This document shows, in pieces, positions 23,813-32,678 of a stretch of DNA of 64,000 nt. Positions within the stretch are counted from its first letter, which is position 1; each line of letters starts with the position of its first letter. Made by a program: the position numbers and the translations under genes. A model generated the notes under the pieces. That model did no database searches. It was given only the letters and a program-made list of their open reading frames with translations, and had not been told where the DNA came from. The DNA is from Glycomyces amatae (GTDB lineage: Bacteria > Actinomycetota > Actinomycetes > Mycobacteriales > Micromonosporaceae): positions 34,034 through 98,033 of the forward strand of contig NZ_JAJLQZ010000019.1 of the NCBI RefSeq assembly GCF_020991375.1, written 5' to 3'.

Positions 23813-24232
23813 ATGGGTGCATGGGGCGTCAAGGCGCTGGAGAGTGACGAAGGCCTTGACGTACTGGCCTTGGTCGAGGAGCTAGCCGCCGGCAGGGACC
23901 GGGTCACGGCTGACGAACTGGTGGACGCGGCCCGCGCGGCGGGTCTGCTCGGTGACGACCCGACTGTTGACGAGTACTTGTATGACGTGACCGCGTTGGC
24001 GCTCGCCGAGATCCTCACCGGGGACACTGAGCAGCTTGCCGACCCGACCTTCGGTGGGACCGCGTTCGTGGCGACGCCTCACGGCACCGCTGCACTGATC
24101 GCGTGGGTAACGCAGCTGCGCGGCGGCGATGCTGACCGCGAGTTCTGTGAGCTGCGCATGCATGACCAACGACAGCTCGGCCACGTCATCGCGGTATTCG
24201 ACGCGTTGGGGCGCTTGCGGCACGCCCGCTAA
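23813..24232 (+). CDS. DUF4259-like protein
   Basis: 139 residues from ATG 23813. The opening Met-Gly-Ala-Trp-Gly followed by an acidic Leu-Glu-Ser-Asp-Glu-Gly-Leu-Asp resembles DUF4259 proteins, which begin Met-Gly-Ala-Trp-Gly...Asn-Asp. The rest is helical and acidic with no membrane segment. It lies 40 bp after the GGDEF gene and may share its transcript. The molecular function of the family is not known to me. Confidence 0.6.
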   Translation: MGAWGVKALESDEGLDVLALVEELAAGRDRVTADELVDAARAAGLLGDDPTVDEYLYDVTALALAEILTGDTEQLADPTFGGTAFVATPHGTAALIAWVTQLRGGDADREFCELRMHDQRQLGHVIAVFDALGRLRHAR

Positions 24233-24669
24233 CTCTGTGGCGGCAACGTGGATGCCGTGGCGGCACCTGGGGGCGTTCGCGCCAGCTCGGTCCGTTGCTC
24301 ATCCACGTTCCAGAGCCCACCGGGTCGCGTGAACGCCTCGCGAGCGCGGATGCGGATTCAGGACAACGAGGCGACTACCGTGTCCTTGCCGTACATAAAC
24401 CAACGCAATGTTGTTATATCGTCAACGATGTATGCACATCGTCATGGCCCACCGCGTTGACGCCTCCGATAATGACGATCCGGGCTCCGCCCGGAGCAGC
24501 CACACACCCAACCCTGCGCCAGTCCGCATCTGTCTCAACGCTTTATGTGACCCTCGAATGAGGCCGCCCGCCGCTTCGCCAGGTTGTGTTGCGAAGCGGC
24601 AGGCAGTTCCCGTTCTGAGCACCGGTCCCCTCGACTTGGAACGAGATCGGATCGGTCATACGGTCCGAG
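24233..24669. other. Gap with a short repeat and a terminator
   Basis: No gene is seen. It holds a degenerate CAATgTTGT element near 24404 in a locally AT-richer stretch and the hairpin at 24570. Confidence 0.45.
24570..24600. terminator. Terminator hairpin
   Basis: 10-bp arms GCCGCTTCGC and GCGAAGCGGC with an 11-base loop, 70 bp past the end of the minus-strand secreted-protein gene. Confidence 0.5.
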
Positions 24670-25143
24670 CTACCACCACCCGGTCTGGTGATCGGGGTGG
24701 CACGGCCGCTCCTCGTGATAGTCGAGCCTGGCGCAGGCCTTAAACGCCCGGTCGCTCGACGACGACGCATAGAACAACCGGGAGACACCGTCCCACGCGC
24801 CGTCCGCGCCGCAGGAGACGTCGACGATGCGGTCGCCGTTCAAGTCGACCTTCATGACCACGCCCGAGACCACGTCCGCGTTCAGGACGCGCGCCCACCC
24901 CACGAGCTGCCCGTTCCGATAGCCGGCACGGAGTTGGATGGTGCCTCTGGAGGTGGTGAGGCTGCGGACGGTGTGCTTCCCGGTGATGAGCGAGTTCCCT
25001 TCGGCTCCGCCGCTCACGCCGAAACAGGTTTGCTGCACAGCGACGTCACCGGCCGCGGTCGTCGGTACGGCGGCTGCAGCCGCCGCCGGGATGGACAGGA
25101 TGAGCGCGGCCGCTACGGCGAGCGCTGGAAAGATCCGTTTCAT
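24670..25143 (-). CDS. Secreted hypothetical protein
   Basis: 157 residues from ATG 25143. Met-Lys-Arg is followed by a long Ala/Leu/Ile core and Ala-Ala-Ala cleavage region, a classical signal peptide of ~26 residues. The mature part has four Cys (one early, one in Val-Ser-Cys-Gly, two near the C-terminus), which suggests disulphides. A Val-Asp-Leu-Asn-Gly-Asp-Arg-Ile-Val-Asp loop resembles a calcium-binding or FG-GAP-like turn. It is monocistronic, with a hairpin downstream. No family is recognised. Confidence 0.7.
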   Translation of the reverse strand: MKRIFPALAVAAALILSIPAAAAAAVPTTAAGDVAVQQTCFGVSGGAEGNSLITGKHTVRSLTTSRGTIQLRAGYRNGQLVGWARVLNADVVSGVVMKVDLNGDRIVDVSCGADGAWDGVSRLFYASSSSDRAFKACARLDYHEERPCHPDHQTGWW

Positions 25144-25759
25144 GGCGGTGTCCTCTCGTGAAGGTGCAAGGCTGCCGCTGACCGTGACAGGTCGGTGCTC
25201 GCTCAGGGAGGTCAACACGACCCCGAGTCAAGCGGCGGCATTGCCGGACCAAGGTGTGCCCTGACCGTCCGGTACGTCGCGCCTGTGACCAGATGACAGA
25301 CCCGCATATGTTGGATGACTTCGTTGCATTATGGAGCGAATGGCGTATCACGGTCATCCGTTGAGCGGCGTAGTTGTTCCTACGTCAGATCGCGTAGTGT
25401 GCCCGTCGCGGTGAGTAAATCATGCTGAACCGCGTTGCGCGACATGGCTATGGGCTGTCTGCTTGCTGAACGTTGACACTCCATGAGGGGACGTGATCTT
25501 CGGGCTCTCGGACCTGTGCGCCGGGGTGATGACCCCGATGCCCGGGAGATTGCCCCGCTGCGCAGCAGGCGAACGTGGTCCGGTACCTGCTGTCCGCCTT
25601 ACGCGAACGTGAAGTCCACCAGAGTAGTACTGTCCGGGTATCTCTCTAAGTGATGATGCTGTTACGTTCTGCTATCTGGCGTCTCGGCGTCTGGATTGCG
25701 AGCGAAGTTGCAAGAGAACGCAAGCCGCAACTGATGATGCGTATGAAATCATCGACAGC
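25144..25759. other. Gap without a recognised gene
   Basis: Lower-GC and mixed composition. I see no believable frame or clear motif. Decay of an older gene near the IS remnant is possible. Confidence 0.4.
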
Positions 25760-26089
25760 ATGCCCTCAGTTTCCCTCCTTCGCTTCTCTCGCCCGTCATG
25801 GAGATATCGGGATGCGATTCGCTCCTACCGCCTGGAGATCGACGGAGTCGAGCGCGGTTTCATCAAGGCTGGCGGAGAGTTTTTCCTCCAGGTTCCTTCC
25901 GGGGCCCACACGGTTCAAGCTCGGCTTGATTGGAGCGGCAGCCGTTCACTGACCATCAACGCTGAACCCGACCAAACCATACATATTCGCGTCGAACCGA
26001 ACGGCTGCGTCCTGCGTGCTTTCTACCAGGTGTTCACCAGGCAATCCTGGATTCGAATCTCGCAGATCGATACCCCTCTTGCTGTGTAG
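25760..26089 (+). CDS. Small beta-rich protein, possibly truncated
   Basis: 109 residues from ATG 25760, with no good ribosome site, so the true start may differ. The core (Leu-Glu-Ile-Asp-Gly-Val-Glu-Arg-Gly, then Val-Pro-Ser-Gly-Ala-His-Thr-Val-Gln-Ala) has the look of a PEGA-like beta domain. The frame stops just before the decayed IS701 element, so its 3' end may have been cut by the insertion. Its lower GC sets it apart from neighbouring genes. Confidence 0.45.
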   Translation: MPSVSLLRFSRPSWRYRDAIRSYRLEIDGVERGFIKAGGEFFLQVPSGAHTVQARLDWSGSRSLTINAEPDQTIHIRVEPNGCVLRAFYQVFTRQSWIRISQIDTPLAV

Positions 26090-26112
26090 TACCGTTCGGG
26101 TTTCGCGTTGAG

Positions 26113-27497
26113 TCATGCGGCGAGCACAAGTCGAAGCCGGGCTTGGTGGTGGTGCCAGCGGGCGTGGGCCTGGTATCGCCGTCGCCAGATCGACCATTGC
26201 GCCTGGCGCGCTTCGGAATCTGGCGGGGAGTGCGCGATGAGAACGGCAAGGCGGGCGCGGATCTCGTAGCGGCTGGGCGGGAGCGGAGGCAGGTCGGCTG
26301 GGATCTGCTGGCCTGGTTGTTTCGGCAAGTGGAGCGCATCGTCCCATGTAGATCGTTTGTTCTCAGCGGCCTCGACGAGGGTGTAGACGAGCATCGCCAT
26401 GATGGCCAGAGCCAGGTGCCGGTGGAGCGCAGCCCAGCATCGGACCTGGTAGGCATCCATGCAGGCCAGTTGCTTGGCATTGCGGTGAATCTCCTCGATC
26501 GGCTAACGGCGACCGACGATCCGCAGAAACACTGACGGCGGACAGCGGGCTCCTTCTGGTGCGGCGCACAGGTAGAAGCCGATCTTCTCGCAGTCTCTCT
26601 CAGGCGTGCGGCGGCGCATCAGCAGCGTCGTACCGTCAGCCAAGCCCAGGTGTGCCCACTGGTAGAGCCGCATACCTTTCGATCCGGTCCCGCACGAGCG
26701 GGTTTCCCAGATCAATGATGGTGCGACCGAGGCCAGGGCTTCGGCGGCCCGCAAGTGCTCGCCCGAGTCAAGGTCGATCCAGTGGTTGGACCGGACAGCC
26801 ATGACGAAGCCGAGTCCTACGGCCGCGGCGACACCGCGCAGTTCGCTAGAGGCGCCGTAGACCTCGTCGCCGGCCAGCCACCGCACCAGAAGGCCCCGCT
26901 GAAGGGCGCCGGTGAGCATCTGGGCGGCCAGGGCTTAGTCGTAAAGACGGCCTGGTCGTCGACCCCGGCACCCTGGAGTTGCGCGGTGTCACTGGCCCAG
27001 CATTCGGGCAAGTAGAGCCGGAAGTCCACCCATGTCTCCACGGTCCCGTTGTCGAAGACGGCGTTCACGATGGTCTGACAGTTCTCAAGTCGGCCGGTCA
27101 CCCCTGCATGCTGGGTAGCCACTCCTACCGACGCCGAACCATGCTTGAGCATCGCCGTCTCGTCCACGATGAACACACCCTCCTCGCCGACCGACAGATC
27201 CTGCACCACTCGCAGGTTGACCTGTTCGATCAGACCGGCGTGGCCCCAAACCGCCTCACGCAGCAGCGCCTGGAACCGGCCCGGCGTTCGGTGCCCTGAT
27301 GCCTCGGCCAGACCCCACGTCGATCCCGCCTCCGGCGCGCACACCAGCGCCCGGACATAGTCGGCCCCGCATGCAGCAGTCCTGGCCTGCGCGAACACTC
27401 CACTGATCGAGTCGATGGTCTCGGTGAAGACCCTGCGTAGACCGTCATCATCAATCGCTACGCTGGCAGCAGCGACCACTTCTTCTTTATTGCTCAC
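26113..27497 (-). pseudogene. Decayed IS701-type transposase
   Basis: Start ATG 27497. The first ~190 residues show the first catalytic Asp in Phe-Ile-Val-Asp-Glu-Thr-Ala-Met-Leu-Lys-His-Gly and the Gly-Arg-Leu-Glu-Asn-Cys-Gln box typical of IS701/DDE_5 transposases. Near 26930 the frame shifts; the continuation has the second Asp in Leu-Ala-Gly-Asp-Glu-Val-Tyr-Gly. Near 26503 an in-frame TAG replaces the Trp expected in Arg-Arg-Trp-x-Ile-Glu-Glu, just before the third catalytic Glu. The last part continues to 26113. With at least one frameshift and one nonsense codon it is inactive. Confidence 0.8.
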
Positions 27498-27844
27498 ACA
27501 ACGAAGGATGAGTAGTCGTCTTCTCGTTGCCCCGCAACATCACCGCGTCCCCATCTGACAAGGCGCCAAGCAGCTCAAAGCATCAAGACCAGCACTCACA
27601 GTGAAACCCGGACGGCACTACAGGGCGAGTCCGCCAGGGGGCTCCCTCCAATGCACTCATGGTATGGCCGTGCGGGCAGCAACAAGACAGTGACGCCCAT
27701 GGATGCAGTACTCACCATGACCGTGTTCGCCCCTGAGCATGACGCGTCAGAGCCAGTATCGCTGTGGCCGCCACAACCACTACGGTCCCGGTCTGAGCAG
27801 CATTAGTGACTCAGTAAGCCCCATGCTGTCCCAAGATGCAGTTC
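27498..27844. other. Gap beside the IS remnant
   Basis: No gene is seen. The outer end of the IS should lie here, but I could not identify matching terminal inverted repeats. Confidence 0.4.
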
Positions 27845-28321
27845 CTACAGCAAGATCGAGTCTGGGATGCCAAGTTCATGCCGTCCGCACTCGTTGACGG
27901 CGTCGACGCACTTATCAATGATTGAAAAGTCGTACATTTCAATTTCCGAGATCATTTGGACTGGAAGTTTTGCCAGCTCGCTCGAAAGATTGAGAATTGA
28001 GTCAGCATACGTGCCTCCGCCTCGTGTCGACAGCATTCTCATGAAAGCGACCGCTTCTGCAAGGGCAGCGCTGAAATCTGCTTCGCTGGTTTCTTTCCGT
28101 GTCGCCACTTGCAGTACAGCAAGGGCTCGCACTGTACCGTCAAAGGTGTGCGCGAAATCGTCGCGAACCCATCGGTCCTGCTCAATCTTATGTTGATCGC
28201 GGGAGAGTTTCAGTTGCGCTTGGCTCGACGCCAGCTGCGTACGAGCGGAATGCATAGTGGTGAAGTACGAGACCAATGCACCGAGCAGTGCACCAACCAG
28301 CCCGAAAATACCAGCAGTCAC
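27845..28321 (-). CDS. Membrane-anchored hypothetical protein
   Basis: 158 residues from GTG 28321, with GGAG 5 bp upstream. A transmembrane helix (Gly-Ile-Phe-Gly-Leu-Val-Gly-Ala-Leu-Leu-Gly-Ala) spans residues ~4-22. A charged coiled-coil-like helix follows, then a soluble acidic domain. Its GC is lower than the surroundings. It follows the gene at 28374-28979 on the same strand after ~50 bp. The topology suggests a cytoplasmic domain tethered to the membrane. The function is unknown. Confidence 0.6.
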   Translation of the reverse strand: MTAGIFGLVGALLGALVSYFTTMHSARTQLASSQAQLKLSRDQHKIEQDRWVRDDFAHTFDGTVRALAVLQVATRKETSEADFSAALAEAVAFMRMLSTRGGGTYADSILNLSSELAKLPVQMISEIEMYDFSIIDKCVDAVNECGRHELGIPDSILL

Positions 28322-28373
28322 GATCGCTCCAAGGCAGTGCGGGCAGGTGGAAGCAGGAGAACGCGGCCGGCAG

Positions 28374-28979
28374 TCAAGCGACCTCTCCCATGAGCCGGCG
28401 GTGCTCGTTCACAAGCGTCACCAGTTCATCGAAGCTTTCCACAGGGAACAGCTTCACCAACTCGAGCAGATCAATGTCGGCAGTGACCGGCGTGGCGTCG
28501 ACCATGGCCCGCATCAGATGACCGCGGAGCATACGGGTGACCGCGAGCTCGGCCTGCAACTTCCGTTCATGCTGGCCGAGATGCCGTGCGGTAGCCTCCT
28601 GGGTCTCGATGGCGCGGCCGATGGCACGCAGGGACGCTGCATGGACGTTCGTGAGCTCGTCCAAAGCTGTCCGAAGTGACTGCGTCTCCGCAGGGTCGAT
28701 CCCCCACGTTTCGGCGCGGTCGGCGAGCAAGTCGGTGAAATTGGGGTCGGTCATCCATTCGTGCCCGGCGATGCCCGTCAGGTAAATGTCAGGTTCGCGA
28801 TCGCTTTGTTGCGCGCCGTGGGACATGTCGTTGAGGGTGACGAGCGTGCCCGTGGCACGGTCCAGGCGGGCATCAATGCCGAGGTAGGTCGAGAGCGCGG
28901 GAAGCGGCTCGGCGTCGGGCCAACGTTCGTTGCGGGCGGCAACGGCGTCGGTGAGGACAGTGAAGGTCGCGTCAGTCAT
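28374..28979 (-). CDS. Hypothetical protein, paralogue 1 of a duplicated divergent module
   Basis: 201 residues from ATG 28979. It is clearly paralogous to 30197-30805: both begin Met-Thr-Asp, share Leu-Thr/Asp-Asp-Ala-Val-Ala-Ala-Arg, Trp-Pro-Asp-Ala-Glu-Pro-Leu and Asp-Arg-Ala-Thr-Gly-Thr-Leu-Val, and end Asn-(Glu/Asp)-His-Arg-Arg-Leu-Met-Gly-Glu-Val. The C-terminal half is helical. It is divergent from the membrane protein at 29069, with 89 bp between them that resemble the corresponding spacer of the second module. The role is unknown; a regulator or partner of the divergent membrane protein is an inference. Confidence 0.7.
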   Translation of the reverse strand: MTDATFTVLTDAVAARNERWPDAEPLPALSTYLGIDARLDRATGTLVTLNDMSHGAQQSDREPDIYLTGIAGHEWMTDPNFTDLLADRAETWGIDPAETQSLRTALDELTNVHAASLRAIGRAIETQEATARHLGQHERKLQAELAVTRMLRGHLMRAMVDATPVTADIDLLELVKLFPVESFDELVTLVNEHRRLMGEVA

Positions 28980-29068
28980 GCTCCGCACGCTAAAGCGTGC
29001 GCCCCGAACCGTCAACCGACACTTGGTGCGATGCGGAGTGAACAGCGCTCCTGCGAGAGAATCAACGA

Positions 29069-29833
29069 GTGCCGACGACGTTCACTCAACTTGCCTTGTT
29101 CGTGCTCCTGGCCCTGCCGGGCCTACCGTATCTGGCCGTGCGCCGCCGTGAACGATCCGACCTGGACCGGTCAGTCCTTCGCGAAACCGTGAATGTGGTT
29201 GCTGCCGGATTCATCGCGGACGTGATCGCGATCTTCCCCGCATGGCTGATCGCCACCTGGTGGCCTGCAGTGGCGTTGGACGTGGGGGCACTCATCGCGA
29301 ACGCACCCGCATATCTCGCACACCACTACACGCGGGCAGGCCTGTGGCTCCTGGTGGTGCTGCTCACCGCCGCCGCGATCGCCTACAGCCTAGGGCGGCT
29401 CGTGAACTGGCGCGTACCGACACATCCGTCGTCGGGGTCGTCATGGGACTTGCTGTGCCATGGATGGCTCCAAGGACGACCGATGCGGGTTGGCTGTGAA
29501 CTCGATGACGGGTCGTGGCTGGAAGGCGATCTTGGGTCGGCGAACACGGACATAACTGAGCACGCCGACCGTGACGTGATCCTCGTGCAACCGTTGCATG
29601 CCATCGAACCTGAGCAGATGACCTTGAAGCCGCTGACGGACTTTTCGGCAGTGTGCGTGTCAGCGCGGAACATTCGGGTCTTGTACGTCACGTACCTGGA
29701 CCGGCAGGCCGAGGCGACATCGTCGGCAGCAGCGGTCGTCAATCAGATTTCATCTGCTGCGGCTTCGGACGGGGCACCGACGTCGATGCCACCGGAGCAT
29801 CGACCACCGGACGTTGACCGAACTCCTCTTTAA
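29069..29833 (+). CDS. DUF6338-like membrane protein
   Basis: 254 residues; the first codon at 29069 is GTG. Residues ~6-25 (Leu-Ala-Leu-Phe-Val-Leu-Leu-Ala-Leu-Pro-Gly-Leu), ~45-75 and ~90-115 are hydrophobic helices. A ~110-residue cytoplasmic-type domain follows, with Gly-Cys-Glu-Leu-Asp-Asp-Gly-Ser-Trp-Leu-Glu-Gly and beta strands, then a Ser/Ala/Pro tail. The Pro-Gly membrane start and the SH3-like C-domain match my memory of DUF6338 proteins. It is divergent from 28374-28979 and overlaps the small convergent gene at 29739. Confidence 0.65.
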   Translation: MPTTFTQLALFVLLALPGLPYLAVRRRERSDLDRSVLRETVNVVAAGFIADVIAIFPAWLIATWWPAVALDVGALIANAPAYLAHHYTRAGLWLLVVLLTAAAIAYSLGRLVNWRVPTHPSSGSSWDLLCHGWLQGRPMRVGCELDDGSWLEGDLGSANTDITEHADRDVILVQPLHAIEPEQMTLKPLTDFSAVCVSARNIRVLYVTYLDRQAEATSSAAAVVNQISSAAASDGAPTSMPPEHRPPDVDRTPL

Positions 29834-29918
29834 CGGTCTTGCCGCTGCCATCAGGGAACACGACGCGATCGTTCGTGCGCGTGGTCATGGCCTGCCTGCT
29901 TGCACCTTGATCTGCCAT
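29739..29918 (-). CDS. Small hypothetical protein
   Basis: 59 residues from ATG 29918, with AGAAGAG upstream. Its composition is hydrophilic, with Val-Phe-Pro-Asp-Gly-Ser-Gly-Lys-Thr and a basic C-terminus. It overlaps the 3' end of the membrane-protein gene by 95 bp in convergent orientation. Such overlap suggests either a compact antisense pair or that one stop is fortuitous. No family is recognised. Confidence 0.4.
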   Translation of the reverse strand: MADQGASRQAMTTRTNDRVVFPDGSGKTVKEEFGQRPVVDAPVASTSVPRPKPQQMKSD

Positions 29919-30151
29919 AGCGGTTCTCTTCTCACACGGCTTCACGGGCGGGTGCCGTGATCGATGAAGGGTACCGCTTGAAGGAGACACGCGCGGAACC
30001 GAACACCGGTCAGGACGAATGAGCTCCCGAGTACGCGCCCTTTGCAAGCATCGCTGGGTTGTGTATTTGATGGTGAGCACCAAGGACCCGGCCTGCTACG
30101 GCCACGACAGTCCGAGCAGAACGCGAACGAGCACCTGCAGTGAACATGAAC

Positions 30152-30185
30152 AGCGGCGGGCCACCCACATGGGTGGCCCGCCGCT
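30152..30185. terminator. Strong hairpin terminator
   Basis: Perfect 16-bp arms AGCGGCGGGCCACCCA and its complement around CA; 11 bp past the stop of the minus-strand gene at 30197. Confidence 0.7.
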
Positions 30186-30196
30186 ACTGGTTTAAG

Positions 30197-30805
30197 TCAG
30201 ATCACTTCGCCCATGAGCCGACGGTGGTCGTTCACGAGCGCGACCAGCTCTTCGAAACTGTCAACGGGGTACTGCAAGGCGACGTCGACCCGTTCCATGT
30301 CCGCGGTCGGCGGTGCATCGGTGACAAGGTCGCGCACCACATGGGCACGAAGCATGCGCGTGAGTGCCAACTGGGCGCGAAGGTCATGCTCCTGCGACGC
30401 CAGAGCGGAAGCGACCGCCTCCCGCGTGCCACTACTGGGGCGGTCAGCATGCAGCGACGCGGCATAGCTGTTAGCGAGCTCGTTCAGCGCCGTTTGCAGG
30501 GTCGCGATCTCGGTGGGGTCAGTGCCCCAGTCACTGGCCCGATCAGACATGAGATCGGTGAAGTCCGCGTCGCCGGTCCACTCCCGAGCTGGGAACGCGT
30601 TCAGGTAGACGTGTGGCTCAGCGACGGACCGCGTGTCCTGAGGATCCGACATATCGTTGAGGATGACGAGCGTGCCAGTTGCACGGTCGCAGCGGACATC
30701 CGAACCGAGCCACGCCGACAGCCCCAGCAACGGTTCAGCATCAGGCCAGTCGCGATCCCTGGCTGCAACGGCGTCGTCGAGGGCGATGAAGCGCAAGTCA
30801 GTCAT
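30197..30805 (-). CDS. Hypothetical protein, paralogue 2 of a duplicated divergent module
   Basis: 202 residues from ATG 30805. It shares its start, the Trp-Pro-Asp-Ala-Glu-Pro-Leu block, Asp-Arg-Ala-Thr-Gly-Thr-Leu-Val-Ile-Leu-Asn-Asp-Met-Ser and its C-terminal block with the gene at 28374-28979. The middle is more diverged. It is divergent from the pentapeptide-repeat membrane protein at 30903, 97 bp away. The spacer starts GCACGCTAGA, where the other module has GCACGCTAAA. A hairpin terminator follows. Confidence 0.7.
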   Translation of the reverse strand: MTDLRFIALDDAVAARDRDWPDAEPLLGLSAWLGSDVRCDRATGTLVILNDMSDPQDTRSVAEPHVYLNAFPAREWTGDADFTDLMSDRASDWGTDPTEIATLQTALNELANSYAASLHADRPSSGTREAVASALASQEHDLRAQLALTRMLRAHVVRDLVTDAPPTADMERVDVALQYPVDSFEELVALVNDHRRLMGEVI

Positions 30806-30902
30806 GAGTCGCACGCTAGACCGGCGCATACGTCGCGTCAACCCGCATCAGTGCACGATGGTGGGGACTACGCCGAAAGCCGATCCACGGCACACTCGCT
30901 AC

Positions 30903-32060
30903 ATGAGCGAGACACGCGAACGGTCCGGCCGTGGTCGGTGGATCTGGGTAGTGGTCGTCGCCGGCGTCGTCATCATCGGCGCGGGAGCTGGCGCTTGGTG
31001 GCTGGTTGATCCGCTGTCGGCCGCGACAACAGCTGACCGTGCAGGCGCGGTGCAAGCGACGTTCACCCTGGCGTTTGGATTCGGCGGCGTGGCCACGCTC
31101 GCGCTGTTCGCACGGCGGCAATGGCATCAGGAACGAGTGCATGAGCATGAGCGGCAGGTCGCCGCTGACGGCCGGTACGACGCTGAGCAGAAGCGCATCA
31201 CCGACCAGTACATTCAAGCAATTGAGCAGCTCGGGCACGACAGTTCCTCGGTCCGACTCGGCGGCTTGTACGCCTTGGACCGGCTTGGCAGGAATCACCC
31301 GGATCAGCGGCAGGTGGTTGCGGAGGTGTGGTGCGCGTACCTGCGGCGGCGGTTTGATCCCTACCAAGTCCTTGTCGAACCTATTGGCGATCGCACGTCT
31401 GCTGATGTGGTGACGGCGGCGTTCGAAGAGTTCCAAGTGCGCGCGACCACGCAACGTCTTCTGGCACGGCACCTTCGTCCCCGGCCGAACCCGAGTACGG
31501 GAGCGGATGAGCATTGGCAGCTGGAGCGCATCGACTTGACCGGCGCGGCCTTGGTAAACCCTGATTTCAGGGATTGCGTCCTGCCATTGATGGAGGCTCG
31601 AGGATTGCAGTGCTTCCGGCGTGCAAGGTTCGATCGTGCGAGGTTCACGGCGCCCTCGTTCTTGCAGGAGGCCAGGTTTCACGAACCGGCGAGTTTCGAG
31701 GACGCGCAGTTCGCGGAAATCGTGTCGTTCCACGGAGCGGTGTTTGCCGAGGACGTGAGCTTTCGCGGTGTCGAGTTCAAGGGTGTGGCACGGTTCGATG
31801 AGGTCCAGTTTGACGGCGTCACCGGATTGCAGGAGGCCATGTTCCACCAGCAAGCGCGTTTCAGCTTCCTGACCATCGGCGACCCGGCGGCGGTTGACCT
31901 GTCGGGTGCTGCCGCTGCGGACGCAAGCTTCGACGATCCCCAAACAGTGTGGCCCCCGGGATGGGAGAAAGGCACCACGACTGGAATTGGCTGCCGCGCG
32001 TTGTGCCGCAACGATAACAGCCCGTCCGGTAACGAATCATGGCCGCGACCCACCACGTGA
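30903..32060 (+). CDS. Membrane-anchored pentapeptide-repeat protein
   Basis: 385 residues from ATG 30903. Two transmembrane helices lie at ~13-38 and ~55-75. A conserved helical segment follows (Ile-Gln-Ala-Ile-Glu-Gln-Leu-Gly-His-Asp...Arg-Leu-Gly-Gly-Leu-Tyr-Ala-Leu-Asp-Arg-Leu), common in actinomycete membrane pentapeptide proteins. Residues ~215-340 contain irregular pentapeptide repeats of the A(D/R)F type (Ala-Arg-Phe-Asp-Arg, Ala-Arg-Phe-Thr-Ala). It is divergent from 30197-30805. The frame ends next to the phage-operon terminator. The molecular role is unknown. Confidence 0.75.
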   Translation: MSETRERSGRGRWIWVVVVAGVVIIGAGAGAWWLVDPLSAATTADRAGAVQATFTLAFGFGGVATLALFARRQWHQERVHEHERQVAADGRYDAEQKRITDQYIQAIEQLGHDSSSVRLGGLYALDRLGRNHPDQRQVVAEVWCAYLRRRFDPYQVLVEPIGDRTSADVVTAAFEEFQVRATTQRLLARHLRPRPNPSTGADEHWQLERIDLTGAALVNPDFRDCVLPLMEARGLQCFRRARFDRARFTAPSFLQEARFHEPASFEDAQFAEIVSFHGAVFAEDVSFRGVEFKGVARFDEVQFDGVTGLQEAMFHQQARFSFLTIGDPAAVDLSGAAAADASFDDPQTVWPPGWEKGTTTGIGCRALCRNDNSPSGNESWPRPTT

Positions 32061-32072
32061 CACGCCAAAAAG

Positions 32073-32096
32073 GGCCCCGCGCTCGTGCGCGGGGCC
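32073..32096 (-). terminator. Rho-independent terminator of the phage late operon
   Basis: On the minus strand GGCCCCGCGC, loop ACGA, GCGCGGGGCC, then CTTTTT. It lies 14 bp past the stop of the holin-like gene at 32110, the last gene of the structural block. Confidence 0.85.
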
Positions 32097-32109
32097 AGTG
32101 CGGATGCGG

Positions 32110-32439
32110 TCAGGGACGCGGCCAGCGGGTGATGGTTTGCACCTCCACGACGCGGCCGTTCTCGTCGTAGATGGGCTTCGATGCAGTCAAGGCCTGGTCG
32201 CCGTAGACGGGCGCGCCGATCATGCCGAGGAGCACACCAAGCTTCGGCCACCTCGCTTCAAGGCCGCGGACGATCGCGGCGTAAATGGCGGCAACAGCAC
32301 CGGTCGCGCCGACTGCGAGCGCGGTCGAGGTGTCCTGGTCGAGGATGATGCCGTATTCGGTGGCGGCCCAGGTGACGGTGATGCCGACGCCGAGGGGGAC
32401 ATAGGTGCGGATGAGGGACACAATGGTGTTTGACAGCAA
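32110..32439 (-). CDS. Holin-like membrane protein
   Basis: 109 residues from ATG 32439. Two predicted membrane helices lie at ~8-27 (Thr-Tyr-Val-Pro-Leu-Gly-Val-Gly-Ile-Thr) and ~38-58 (Ala-Leu-Ala-Val-Gly-Ala-Thr-Gly). A short charged C-terminal tail follows. Size, topology and position downstream of the endolysin fit an actinophage holin, which perforates the membrane to release the lysin. It is the last gene before the operon terminator. Confidence 0.7.
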   Translation of the reverse strand: MLSNTIVSLIRTYVPLGVGITVTWAATEYGIILDQDTSTALAVGATGAVAAIYAAIVRGLEARWPKLGVLLGMIGAPVYGDQALTASKPIYDENGRVVEVQTITRWPRP

Positions 32440-32445
32440 TGCCGG

Positions 32446-32658
32446 TTACTCCTGGTCAGTGGAGGTTGCGTGGTGACGCCGGTAGCGGCGGGCGAAGTGG
32501 GCGACGAGCCACAGCGTCCGGGCGCCGATGGCAGCCGCCGTGGCTTCACCGGGGACGTGGTCGGTGATGGAGTCGGTCCACGGCACGGTCGCGGGGTTCT
32601 GGTCGGCGGCCCCGATCTCCATGCCGAGGACGACGCCGGTGAGGCCGAGGAAGACCAC
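32446..32658 (-). CDS. Small membrane protein of the lysis cassette
   Basis: 70 residues from GTG 32658. It has a hydrophobic N-terminal segment (Val-Phe-Leu-Gly-Leu-Thr-Gly-Val-Val-Leu-Gly), an acidic/Thr middle and an amphipathic C-terminal helix ending in Arg-Arg-Tyr-Arg-Arg-His-His. It is packed 6 bp before the holin-like gene. It may be a second holin or an antiholin. No family is recognised. Confidence 0.5.
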   Translation of the reverse strand: MVFLGLTGVVLGMEIGAADQNPATVPWTDSITDHVPGEATAAAIGARTLWLVAHFARRYRRHHATSTDQE

Positions 32659-32678
32659 GCCTCACACGGCCTGGTGCT

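Noticed and set aside
26046..26066. tRNA-like T-arm (GATTCGAATC)
   Set aside because: No cloverleaf can be drawn around it and it lies inside a reading frame.
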